NCBI RefSeq assembly: GCF_014654675.1
Contig: NZ_BNBC01000073.1
Span: 1-33,299 of the forward strand
DNA: 33,299 bases
Origin: Streptomyces spiralis
Lineage (GTDB): Bacteria > Actinomycetota > Actinomycetes > Streptomycetales > Streptomycetaceae
Direction of reading: 5' to 3'
In this document: positions 16,496 through 24,052 of the stretch, piece by piece
How positions within the stretch are numbered: the stretch's first letter is position 1
How the letters are laid out: each line of letters begins with the position of its first letter
The notes under the pieces: generated by a model
Database searches by the model: none
What the model was told of the DNA's origin: nothing
What the model saw: only the letters and a program-made list of their open reading frames with translations
Position numbers and translations under genes: made by a program

Positions 16496-17013
16496 TGCGG
16501 CGTACGCCTGCGAAGACACCTGCGGCGGCACAGACCACGGCGGCGGGAGCCCACTTCCCACAGTCGGCTCCCGCCGCCGCGCCGGCGGAGGCGCCGACCG
16601 GCTCTCCGGCCGCGCCCCCCGTCGGCACCGCACCGCGGCAGCAGCTGCGGACCGAGTTCCCCTTCCAACTGCCGCGCGGGTACGTCGACGATTCGGGCAC
16701 GGTGCACCGGGACGGCGTGATGCGCCTGTCGACGGCACGGGACGAGCTGATCCCGTTGCGCGACGTGCGGGTGCAGGAGAACCCGGCGTACCTGTCGGTG
16801 GTGCTGCTCGGCCGGGTCATCATCCGGCTGGGCACGCTGGCCATGGTGCACGACGGCATCGTGGAGAACATGTTCGCCTCCGACCTGGCGTTCCTCCAGG
16901 ACTTCTACCGCCAGATCAACGCGGAGGGCCACACCCGCGCCGCCGTCCAGTGCCCGCACTGCTCGGAGCCGTTCGAGGTGGAACTCGGCGGGAGCCGCCT
17001 GGGGGAATCGTGA
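16495..17013 (+). CDS. eCIS-associated protein with disordered N-terminus and C-terminal CPHC motif
   Basis: 172 residues. Residues 1-55 are Ala/Pro/Thr-rich and probably disordered. Residues 56-150 form a compact domain (TEFPFQLPRGYVDDSGTVHRDGVMRL, YLSVVLLGRVIIRLG, DLAFLQDFYRQIN). A C-terminal CPHC pair follows, but only one Cys pair is visible, so a full zinc ribbon within one chain is uncertain. Genes with this layout follow the tube gene in actinobacterial eCIS and in some phages, where such products act in tail assembly. A tube or tape-measure chaperone is a reasonable but unproven role. It overlaps the tube gene by one base and the 52-residue gene downstream by four. Confidence 0.75.
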   Translation: MRRTPAKTPAAAQTTAAGAHFPQSAPAAAPAEAPTGSPAAPPVGTAPRQQLRTEFPFQLPRGYVDDSGTVHRDGVMRLSTARDELIPLRDVRVQENPAYLSVVLLGRVIIRLGTLAMVHDGIVENMFASDLAFLQDFYRQINAEGHTRAAVQCPHCSEPFEVELGGSRLGES

Positions 17014-17168
17014 CGTACGCGACCGACCGACTGCACGAGGAGATCGCGTACGTCGCCTACCACTTCCACTGGAGCCTGGAGCAGATCCTGGACCTGGAAC
17101 ACCACGACCGCCGCCGCTACACCGAACAGATCGCGTCCCTGGTGACACGAGCCGAGGCGGAGGGCTGA
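17010..17168 (+). CDS. Small eCIS-associated protein (DUF6760-like)
   Basis: 52 residues from a GTG at 17010, overlapping the previous stop (GTGA). The sequence is one helix-rich unit: LHEEIAYVAYHFHWSLEQIL, then LEHHDRRRYTEQIASL. It matches the short conserved family found after the zinc-motif gene in Streptomyces eCIS loci. The charged helical pattern and tight coupling suggest an assembly factor or a peptide that packs on a neighbouring subunit. It is too short to assign a function from sequence. Confidence 0.8.
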   Translation: MTYATDRLHEEIAYVAYHFHWSLEQILDLEHHDRRRYTEQIASLVTRAEAEG

Positions 17169-17171
17169 GCG

Positions 17172-20100
17172 GTGGCTTTCCTGGACCGGCTCCGCAGGCG
17201 GACGAGCGACGGCGGCGACGGCGCGTCACCGTCGCCGCGGACCACACCCGCAGACGGGCCGACAGATGGTGCTGGCGGTCCGGCGGTGGACGCCGCCTCC
17301 TGGCGGTGGCTGCCGCCCATCCAGCGCGCCGCGGTCACCGCCGGTCGTGCCGGAGTGGCCGACCCCGGGTTCGGCGGGCGGTTGCCGACCTGGCAGAACC
17401 CGTCGTTCATGGGCACGGCGGCGTCCTACACGGTCCTGGACGGGCGTTCGAACACGGTCCTCGGCCAAGCGGCACACCACGGGTCGGGAAACCCTGTACC
17501 GGGTCTCGAACACGCTGCGGGCACTTTGCCGTTGCCGGGCCGAGAAACGCCGGGCGCCACGGTGCAGCGGGCCCCGGCGGTCCCGTTGTCCGCGGCTGCG
17601 CCGAGGGCGACGCGTGCGGAGGCGCTGCCGCGCGTGCCGACCACCGGGTCCGCGGCGCCATCGAGGGCGGTGCGGACCGGCGCGGACTCGTCAGGAGCCG
17701 CCGGCCGGGCACCTGACGTGATCGCGGCGCGCAGGAAGGGGACTTCTGCCGGCCGGACCCCATCGGTGCAGCGGGCGATCCAGGGCGATCCGGTTTCCAC
17801 CACGTCGGTACAGGCGTCGGCCATGACCGGATCCGAGACGTTCGTGGTGTCGCCACAACTGCCGTCCGCCCCGGTGGTGACCCCACCGCCGCCTGGCTCC
17901 GGTCTCCGGGTGACACCAATCCCGTCCGGCCCGGCGCCTGCTCCGAGGACTCTGACGAAGGCGCGGACCGGTCCGACGGCGGTGCAGCGGCGGACGCTGC
18001 CGACGGCCCGACGGCTTTCCGCGCCCGCGGGCGGGTCGGCCTCCGCAGCGAGGTCCGCACCCAGCGCGGGCGGGCCGGCCCAGCAGACGCGTACGGCGCC
18101 GACGGACAACGGCCAGGACGGCCGGGCCCGCGGCGCCGAAGCCGGGCCGGAGGTACCGCGGGCATCGGTCACTGCCCCCGTCGGCTCCGGGGCGGAGGTG
18201 GCAGAGTCCATCGCCGTCGCCGGGCCACCGGGGGCCGTCACGCCTGCGGTGGACGGCCCGGCAGCGCGCCACATTCCCGTCCAGAGGTCCATGACCGGCC
18301 GCGCCGAGGAGGGCGGCCCTTCCGCCCAGCCCGCCGCGGGCGGCCTCTCCCGCCGGTCCGTCGGGCGCAACCCTTCCGGCCGGTCCGACGGACGCGCCCT
18401 TTCCGGCCGGTCCGTCGGCGGTACGGCGGACGCCGAGTCGACCGGAGACGTGTCCCGCTCCGGCGGGGCAGCCCCGACCGCCCAGCGGCGACCGGCAACC
18501 GGCTCCGACCACCCAGCCCCGACCACCCAACAGCGACCGACAACCGGCCCCGACCGTCCGACCCCGACCACCGCCGTGCCTAATTCCATGGCCCCCGACG
18601 GTCCTGTGTCCGGCGATCCCACTCCGGCATCGTCCAGCCGTCCCACCCTGGCATCGGAGTCGGCCGGTGATCGCCGTCGGGACGGTTCCCTGCGGCAGCC
18701 CGTCGTCGAGGTGCAGCGGGCCGCGCTTCCCCCGGTGCCACCGGCGAGCGCACCATCGCCACTCCCCACGACCGGCTCTGCACGCGCGGTGAACACACCG
18801 GGTGCATCGGCTACTCACGGAACTTCAGTCGCACCGGCGGACTCCGACAGCGGCAGCGCGTCCACGCCCGGACGACGACGTTCGGCCGAGGCTCCGGCCG
18901 CCGCCCCGGCCGCCGCGACACCGCCCGTTCAACGAAGCGCCACCCGCCGCCCGGTCCCCCGCGTGGGCCTCGGTGCTCCGATCTCCGCAGGGCCCGCCGC
19001 CGGAAGCCCGCCGGTCCGCCCGGCCCAGCCAGCCCAGCCGACGGCGTCGCCCCAGCCGAGCCCCTCTGCGAACCGACCGAGTCCTTCGGCCGGGGCGAAC
19101 GCGCAGGTCCCGCCGACCCCCGCAACGGGACCGACCCCACCAGCGCAGCCGGGTACCTCGACCCGACCGAATCCCACGATCCAGCGGCTCCCCTCCCCTC
19201 ACCAGTCCCCTGCGCCCCAGCCGAACCCCGATGGACATCCAGCGGGCCACCCGGCTGCGCAGGCTGCCCCGCTCTCCGGTCCCGGCAGGGCGGTCCAGCG
19301 CATGACGCCGTCCCGGACAACGCCCACGACCGGCTCCGCAGCACCTGCCCAGCCCGCCCCCGCGATCCGGACGACCTCACCGGTCCAGCCCGGCGCTCCG
19401 GCCCAGCGGCAGCCGTCCACCCGGCCGAACGTTCCGGGGCGGCCGGCCCTCTCGGCTGAACCCGGTCCGGCGAACCCGCCGACCCGGCGGACCCCTTCGT
19501 CCGTCCCAGCCACGCCCGCATCGCAGGCCGGTGCTCCCGTCTCTCCGTCCGCCGGGTTCCGTGCCGCCCCCCGTCCCGCACACGCGGCTCCCACCGCCCA
19601 GCGCACGCCCACCACAACCACGCCCACTACCACGACCACTCGCCCCCGCTCGCGCCTCGGCGCTCCGCTGCTCACGCGGCCCGACCAGGCCGCACCCGTG
19701 GCCGGTCCCTCCCTTCCGGCGGCCCGCACCCCCGCCCCGGCACCCCGCACACCGACTCGGGTATTTCCCACAGGAGTGGAACGCGCCCTCCACGCCACAC
19801 CCCAGCCCGCCCTCCTCACGCCCCTCTCGTCTCACGCGCCCGCGGCGCCCCCGCCCGCCACACCCCGGCCGACGGCGCCGGCACCCGGCGCTCCCCCTGC
19901 CGTTCAGCGTGCGACGGCACCCGGCGAGCAGGCGCCCGCGCGTCCCTCGGTGCCTTCGCTCCCGGCGCCGCTGTCACCCGTCACGCAGGTGTCCGGCCGC
20001 GCCGGCGCGGCACAACTCCCCGTAGCCCCCCTCACCCCGCGCCCCACGACACCCCCCGCCCCACCCCCGGTCGCCCAGCGCCTCAGGGAAGCCCCTCAAG

Positions 20101-20474
20101 GACCCAGGCCCCCGGCACCGCAACCAGCCACCGTCGGCACCGACACCGACAACCCGACCGGACCGGTCACCGTCGCCCGCCGCGTCGACCCCTCACGCCC
20201 CTCCCCGTCCCGCCACCATGCCCCACCCCCGTACTCACCACCCGCGGCACCCCACTCGCCGCCCGCGCACGAGCCACCCCCGTACTCGCCGTCCGGGGAC
20301 CGGCCGCCGAGCTACACGGAGATCCCCGCGGGCGGATTCGACCCCCGCGAGCTCACCGACTTCCAGCTCGACGAACTCGTGCACCGGATCATCGGCCGCA
20401 TCACCCGCCTGATGCGCACCGAACTGCGCCTGGACCGCGAGCGCATCGGGCGGCTCCGCGACCCCCGCCGCTGA
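17172..20474 (+). CDS. 1100-residue Pro/Ala/Ser/Thr-rich disordered protein with recurrent VQR motifs
   Basis: Starts at GTG 17172, four bases after the previous stop. The N-terminus MAFLDRLRRR is basic and helical. About 1040 residues of Pro, Ala, Ser, Thr and Arg with almost no hydrophobic core follow. By eye there are ten VQR/IQR tripeptides (for example PPIQRAAV, PSVQRAIQ, PPVQRSAT, PAVQRATA) and five AQR/QQR ones, spread over the whole length. The last 45 residues are a conventional amphipathic helix pair (DPRELTDFQLDELVHRIIGRITRLMRTELRLDRERIGRL). The gene sits between tube and baseplate genes, where a tape measure could be expected, but a tape measure is usually long alpha-helix. It may be an unusual tape measure, a lumen or cargo scaffold, or a baseplate adaptor with its C-terminal helix as the anchor. 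Codon use is heavily biased to C in third positions, like its neighbours. Confidence 0.8.
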   Translation: MAFLDRLRRRTSDGGDGASPSPRTTPADGPTDGAGGPAVDAASWRWLPPIQRAAVTAGRAGVADPGFGGRLPTWQNPSFMGTAASYTVLDGRSNTVLGQAAHHGSGNPVPGLEHAAGTLPLPGRETPGATVQRAPAVPLSAAAPRATRAEALPRVPTTGSAAPSRAVRTGADSSGAAGRAPDVIAARRKGTSAGRTPSVQRAIQGDPVSTTSVQASAMTGSETFVVSPQLPSAPVVTPPPPGSGLRVTPIPSGPAPAPRTLTKARTGPTAVQRRTLPTARRLSAPAGGSASAARSAPSAGGPAQQTRTAPTDNGQDGRARGAEAGPEVPRASVTAPVGSGAEVAESIAVAGPPGAVTPAVDGPAARHIPVQRSMTGRAEEGGPSAQPAAGGLSRRSVGRNPSGRSDGRALSGRSVGGTADAESTGDVSRSGGAAPTAQRRPATGSDHPAPTTQQRPTTGPDRPTPTTAVPNSMAPDGPVSGDPTPASSSRPTLASESAGDRRRDGSLRQPVVEVQRAALPPVPPASAPSPLPTTGSARAVNTPGASATHGTSVAPADSDSGSASTPGRRRSAEAPAAAPAAATPPVQRSATRRPVPRVGLGAPISAGPAAGSPPVRPAQPAQPTASPQPSPSANRPSPSAGANAQVPPTPATGPTPPAQPGTSTRPNPTIQRLPSPHQSPAPQPNPDGHPAGHPAAQAAPLSGPGRAVQRMTPSRTTPTTGSAAPAQPAPAIRTTSPVQPGAPAQRQPSTRPNVPGRPALSAEPGPANPPTRRTPSSVPATPASQAGAPVSPSAGFRAAPRPAHAAPTAQRTPTTTTPTTTTTRPRSRLGAPLLTRPDQAAPVAGPSLPAARTPAPAPRTPTRVFPTGVERALHATPQPALLTPLSSHAPAAPPPATPRPTAPAPGAPPAVQRATAPGEQAPARPSVPSLPAPLSPVTQVSGRAGAAQLPVAPLTPRPTTPPAPPPVAQRLREAPQGPRPPAPQPATVGTDTDNPTGPVTVARRVDPSRPSPSRHHAPPPYSPPAAPHSPPAHEPPPYSPSGDRPPSYTEIPAGGFDPRELTDFQLDELVHRIIGRITRLMRTELRLDRERIGRLRDPRR

Positions 20475-20513
20475 CCAGGACCAAGACAGCATCGACAGAA
20501 AGGCCTATGCGCG

Positions 20514-20936
20514 ATGTCCCGCCAGGACCCGGGAGCCACCATCTGGTTCAGCCTCAGCATCGACGGCGAGAGCCTCGGCTACTTCAACGGATGCGAGGGG
20601 CTGGCTTCCCAGGTGGAGGTGGAGCACCGCCAGGAGGGTGGCAACAACGGCTTCGTCTGGGCGCTGCCCACCCGGGTCACGTTCTCCACCATCCGGCTGA
20701 CCCGCCCACTCACCCCGGACACCGCCAAGGTCGCCAAGTGGATCTCGTCCGTTCAGACCGGGATCAAGCGGCCGACCGCCCAGATCGCGGCGCTCCGCGC
20801 GGACGGCTCCGAAGTGGCCCGCTGGGGACTGATCGAGGTGCTGCCGGTGAGCTGGACGGGACCCAGCCTCGACCCCGGCTCCCCGGCCGTCGCCAACGAG
20901 GTGCTGGAGATCGCCCACCACGGGTTCACGGACTGA
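20514..20936 (+). CDS. Second tube-like protein (Afp5-like tube initiator)
   Basis: 140 residues from ATG 20514; AAAGG lies about 14 bases upstream, and an out-of-frame ATG at 20507 is ignored. Family features of gp19-like tube proteins are present: WFSLSIDGESLGYFNGCEGL, EVEHRQEGGNNGF, LTRPLTPDTAKVAKWI and LPVSWTGPSLDPGSPAVANEVLEIAHHGF. It diverges from the main tube protein and lies with hub genes, as Afp5 and comparable proteins do. It therefore probably forms the first ring joining the spike hub to the tube. Confidence 0.88.
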   Translation: MSRQDPGATIWFSLSIDGESLGYFNGCEGLASQVEVEHRQEGGNNGFVWALPTRVTFSTIRLTRPLTPDTAKVAKWISSVQTGIKRPTAQIAALRADGSEVARWGLIEVLPVSWTGPSLDPGSPAVANEVLEIAHHGFTD

Positions 20937-20953
20937 GGGAAGAGTCAGCAGAC

Positions 20954-21679
20954 ATGGCCAAGGGCAGTAAGGGCGGAGCGGGCAAGAGCCTGGTGCGTGC
21001 CACACTCGCGATCCGCCAACCGCCGAAGGGCAAGAGCCGCAAGCCCGGCGGGATGATCCAGACATTCAGCTTCGACTTCAACCCGGTGCAGCTGTCGATG
21101 ACCCGCCGCGCCCAGTGGAAGGTCACCCCGGCCCAGGTCGAACGGACCGGGCCGCTACCGGAGTTCATGGGCTCGGATCCACGTGAGATGAGCGTCGAGA
21201 TCTTCCTCGACTCCTCCGACGAGCCGACCAGCAACACCGTCCTGAAGAAGGTCGAGTCGCTGCTCGCCTGCTGCGAAGTGACACCCGAGAGCGTGGGCAC
21301 CAAGCAGCCGTCGCCTCCGTGGGTCATCTTCCAGTGGGGGGCGTTCTCGACGGCCCGGTTCACGGCGTACGTCAGCTCGGTGGAGGCCAACTACACGCTG
21401 TTCTCGACGACCGGTGTCCCGATCCGGGCCACCTGCCGGCTCCAGCTGCACGAGATTCCCAGCAAGACCAAGAGGCAGAACCCGACCTCCGGCGCGCTCA
21501 CCGCGCAGCGCGTGCACCGGGTCGTCGCAGGCGACTCGCTGCAGTCACTGGCCTGGCAGGAGTACGGCGACGCGGCCGCCTGGCGCGCCATCGCCGAGGC
21601 CAACGACATCGACGACCCGACCCACCTGCCGACCGGCACCGAACTGGTGCTGCCGGCCGGCGAGGAGGTGCGCCCCTGA
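20954..21679 (+). CDS. cis7: eCIS hub protein with C-terminal LysM domain (Afp7-like)
   Basis: 241 residues from ATG 20954. The first 180 residues are a beta-rich baseplate domain (MIQTFSFDFNPVQLSMTRRAQW, EMSVEIFLDSSDEP, PPWVIFQWGAFSTARFTAYVSSVE). Residues about 190-237 form a LysM unit (HRVVAGDSLQSLAWQEYGDAAAWRAIAEAN, LPTGTELVLPA). In Afp-type particles this protein sits at the tube-baseplate junction and stabilises the hub. The stop overlaps the spike start (TGATG). The longer open frame beginning at 20507 is read-through across the tube gene. Confidence 0.92.
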   Translation: MAKGSKGGAGKSLVRATLAIRQPPKGKSRKPGGMIQTFSFDFNPVQLSMTRRAQWKVTPAQVERTGPLPEFMGSDPREMSVEIFLDSSDEPTSNTVLKKVESLLACCEVTPESVGTKQPSPPWVIFQWGAFSTARFTAYVSSVEANYTLFSTTGVPIRATCRLQLHEIPSKTKRQNPTSGALTAQRVHRVVAGDSLQSLAWQEYGDAAAWRAIAEANDIDDPTHLPTGTELVLPAGEEVRP

Positions 21680-23577
21680 TGGTGCAGTCCGCGTATTCCA
21701 ATGTCGTCGAGGTGAAGCTCGGCGGCGCCAAACTGCCCGACGAGTTCGAACCGGACCTGGTGGACTGCTACGTCGACCAGGGTGCCGGCGTCCCGGCCGC
21801 CTTCCGGCTCACCTTCCGGGACCCCTACCGGCTGCTCCTCGGCAAGCTGAACATCACCTTCGGCACCAAGGTGGTGCTCGCGCCGGTGGCCGACGGAGAG
21901 GGAGCCTCCGACCCCTTGCTGACCGGCGAGGTCACCGCCCTCGAGGCCGACTACGACGGCACCGGCTCCTTCACCGTCGTCCGCGGCTACGATCTGGGGC
22001 ACCGCCTGCTGCGCCAGCGCCGGGTGGCCGCCTACCGCAACCAGAAGGCGTCCGACATCGCCCGCAAGCTGGCCGCCATGGACGGCGTGCCGATCGGGCG
22101 GATCCAGCCGACGAAGACGGTGTACGAGTTCATCAGCCAGTCCAATGTCACCGACTGGGACTTCCTCGCGCGGCTCGCCGACGAGAACGAGATGGTGATG
22201 TCCATCGACGCGATGGGCAAGTTCCAGTTCGTCAGTCCCAAGCCGGCCTCCGGTGCGCCCTCGCCGGACACCGACGGCGACAAGAGCCCGTTCGTCCTGC
22301 AGGCCGGTCACGACATCCTGCGGCTGCGGGCCGCGGTCACCGCCGCCGACCAGGTGGCCAAGGTCGAGTCCCGCGGGTGGGACGTGACCACGGGGAAGCA
22401 GCTCACCGCGACCTCGCCCGCGACCACCAACCCCGGCATCAGCATCGGCACCACACCGGGCGCGGCCGCCGGCAAGTTCAAGGCGGCCACGCTCGTCGAG
22501 ACGGGCACACCCTACGACAAGCAGAGCGAGGTGAAGTTCGCCGCCGACGCCCTTGCCGACGACGTGACCGGTTCCTTCGCCGAGCTCGAGGTCGTCGCGC
22601 GGGGGAATCCCAAGCTGCGCCCGGGAGTTCCGGTGGCACTGGCGCACGTCGGGAAACCCTTCGAGGGCAAGTACACCGTCACCTCCGTACGGCACGTCTT
22701 CGGCGACGGCAAGCACTACGAGGTGTGGGTCACGGTCAGCGGGCGGCAGTGGCGCTCCCTCTACGGACTCGCCTCCGGCGGTACGGACACCGCTCCCCAG
22801 CTGCCCAGCGTGGCCAACGCGGTGGTCACCGACGTGAACGACCCGCTCAAGCAGGGGCGGGTCAAGTTGCGGTTCCCGTGGCTGGACGACAACTACGTCA
22901 GCGACTGGACGCGGACCGTGCAGATGGGCAGCTACGGTGGCGGGGTCTTCCCGCTGGACGTCAAGGACGAGGTGCTGGTCGCGTTCGACCGGGGGGCGCT
23001 CGATCATCCATTCGTGATCGGCGGCCTGTACAACGGCGACGCCAAACCGACCCCCGTCAGTGAGCCGCTCCACGACGCCACACGCAAGAAGGCGAGCCGG
23101 CACACCATCTCCGACCGGGACGGCAACCGTATGGACCTGCTCAGCCAGAAGACCGGCATGCGCAAACAGGGGGTCCGGCTGATCTCCGGCGACAAACAGC
23201 TGACCATCAACCTGGACCGGACGAACACCGAGATCGTCGTGGACAGCAAGGGGTCGGTCACGATCAAGGGCAGCCGGTCGGTGTCGGTGGAGGCCGGCGC
23301 GGACCTGTCGCTGACCGCCCGGCGCAGCCTGACCATCAAGAGCGGCGGTCCGCTCAGCATCCAGGGCGGCGGCATGGTCAACGTACGCGCCGCGGGCCAG
23401 ATCGGCGTCAACGCTGCGGGCGCCCTGAACCTGACGGCCGCCGGCCTCGCCAGTCTCACCGCCGGCGCCACCGTGCAGATCACCGCGGCCGTCAACACGA
23501 CGATCAAGGCGCCGACCACCCTGGTCGGGTCCCCCGTCTTCGGCGTCACCACCATCCCCGTGCCGATGCCGATCTAG
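21679..23577 (+). CDS. cis8: VgrG-like spike/hub protein (gp27-gp5 fusion, Afp8-like)
   Basis: 632 residues from ATG 21679, directly coupled to the LysM gene. The order is gp27-like hub (about 1-370: FRDPYRLLLGKLNITFGTKVVL, FISQSNVTDWDFLARLADENEM), then an OB fold (about 375-455: AVVTDVNDPLKQGRVKLRFPW, GGVFPLDVKDEVLVAF, GGLYNGDAKP), then a triple-stranded beta-helix needle (about 500-620) with alternating hydrophobic repeats ending PVFGVTTIPVPMPI. Trimers form the membrane-piercing spike. I see no extra enzymatic domain at the C-terminus. No PAAR cap gene is recognisable nearby, so the tip may be formed by this terminus itself. Confidence 0.95.
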   Translation: MVQSAYSNVVEVKLGGAKLPDEFEPDLVDCYVDQGAGVPAAFRLTFRDPYRLLLGKLNITFGTKVVLAPVADGEGASDPLLTGEVTALEADYDGTGSFTVVRGYDLGHRLLRQRRVAAYRNQKASDIARKLAAMDGVPIGRIQPTKTVYEFISQSNVTDWDFLARLADENEMVMSIDAMGKFQFVSPKPASGAPSPDTDGDKSPFVLQAGHDILRLRAAVTAADQVAKVESRGWDVTTGKQLTATSPATTNPGISIGTTPGAAAGKFKAATLVETGTPYDKQSEVKFAADALADDVTGSFAELEVVARGNPKLRPGVPVALAHVGKPFEGKYTVTSVRHVFGDGKHYEVWVTVSGRQWRSLYGLASGGTDTAPQLPSVANAVVTDVNDPLKQGRVKLRFPWLDDNYVSDWTRTVQMGSYGGGVFPLDVKDEVLVAFDRGALDHPFVIGGLYNGDAKPTPVSEPLHDATRKKASRHTISDRDGNRMDLLSQKTGMRKQGVRLISGDKQLTINLDRTNTEIVVDSKGSVTIKGSRSVSVEAGADLSLTARRSLTIKSGGPLSIQGGGMVNVRAAGQIGVNAAGALNLTAAGLASLTAGATVQITAAVNTTIKAPTTLVGSPVFGVTTIPVPMPI

Positions 23578-23611
23578 TGAACCGTCGTGAGAGAAGGCAG
23601 GTGCAGTCCTG

Positions 23612-24052
23612 ATGGCCGAGCAGTTCGTCGGGTCCGGTTGGTCGTTCCCGCTGCGCATCGGGCCGACCGGCGGGATCGCCATGGTCAGCGGGGAGAAGGA
23701 GATCGAGGAGGCGATCCGGCTGGTGCTGTCCACAGCGCCGGGCGAACGGCCGATGCGGCCGGACTTCGGCTGCGCGATCCACGACCTGGTGTTCGCTCCC
23801 GTCAACGAGCAGACCGCGGGCCGCATCCAGCACGAGGTGTACGAGAGCCTGGACCGCTGGGAGCCGCGTATCGAGGTCGACGACGTCGAGGTCACGGCGG
23901 GCTCCGACCAGAGCGTTCTCTACATCGACGTCCACTACTCGATCCGCGGCACCAACAATCCGCGCTCCCTCGTCTTTCCGTTCTACGTCATTCCGTCCCA
24001 CGAGGAACCCGACGCCTCCGGCGCGGGCGACTCCCCTGAAAGCGACCGCTGA
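23612..24052 (+). CDS. cis9: gp25-like baseplate wedge protein (Afp9-like)
   Basis: 146 residues from ATG 23612; GAGAGAAGGCAGG lies upstream. The conserved gp25/lysozyme-like wedge signature is visible: GWSFPLRIGPTGGIAMVSGEKEIEEAIRLVL (two parts), GERPMRPDFGCAIHDLVFAP and RIEVDDVEV. In contractile tails gp25 binds the inner sheath end and helps start sheath polymerisation. The acidic last 15 residues are a tail not needed for the fold. It overlaps the next gene (TGATG), forming a coupled baseplate set. Confidence 0.95.
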   Translation: MAEQFVGSGWSFPLRIGPTGGIAMVSGEKEIEEAIRLVLSTAPGERPMRPDFGCAIHDLVFAPVNEQTAGRIQHEVYESLDRWEPRIEVDDVEVTAGSDQSVLYIDVHYSIRGTNNPRSLVFPFYVIPSHEEPDASGAGDSPESDR

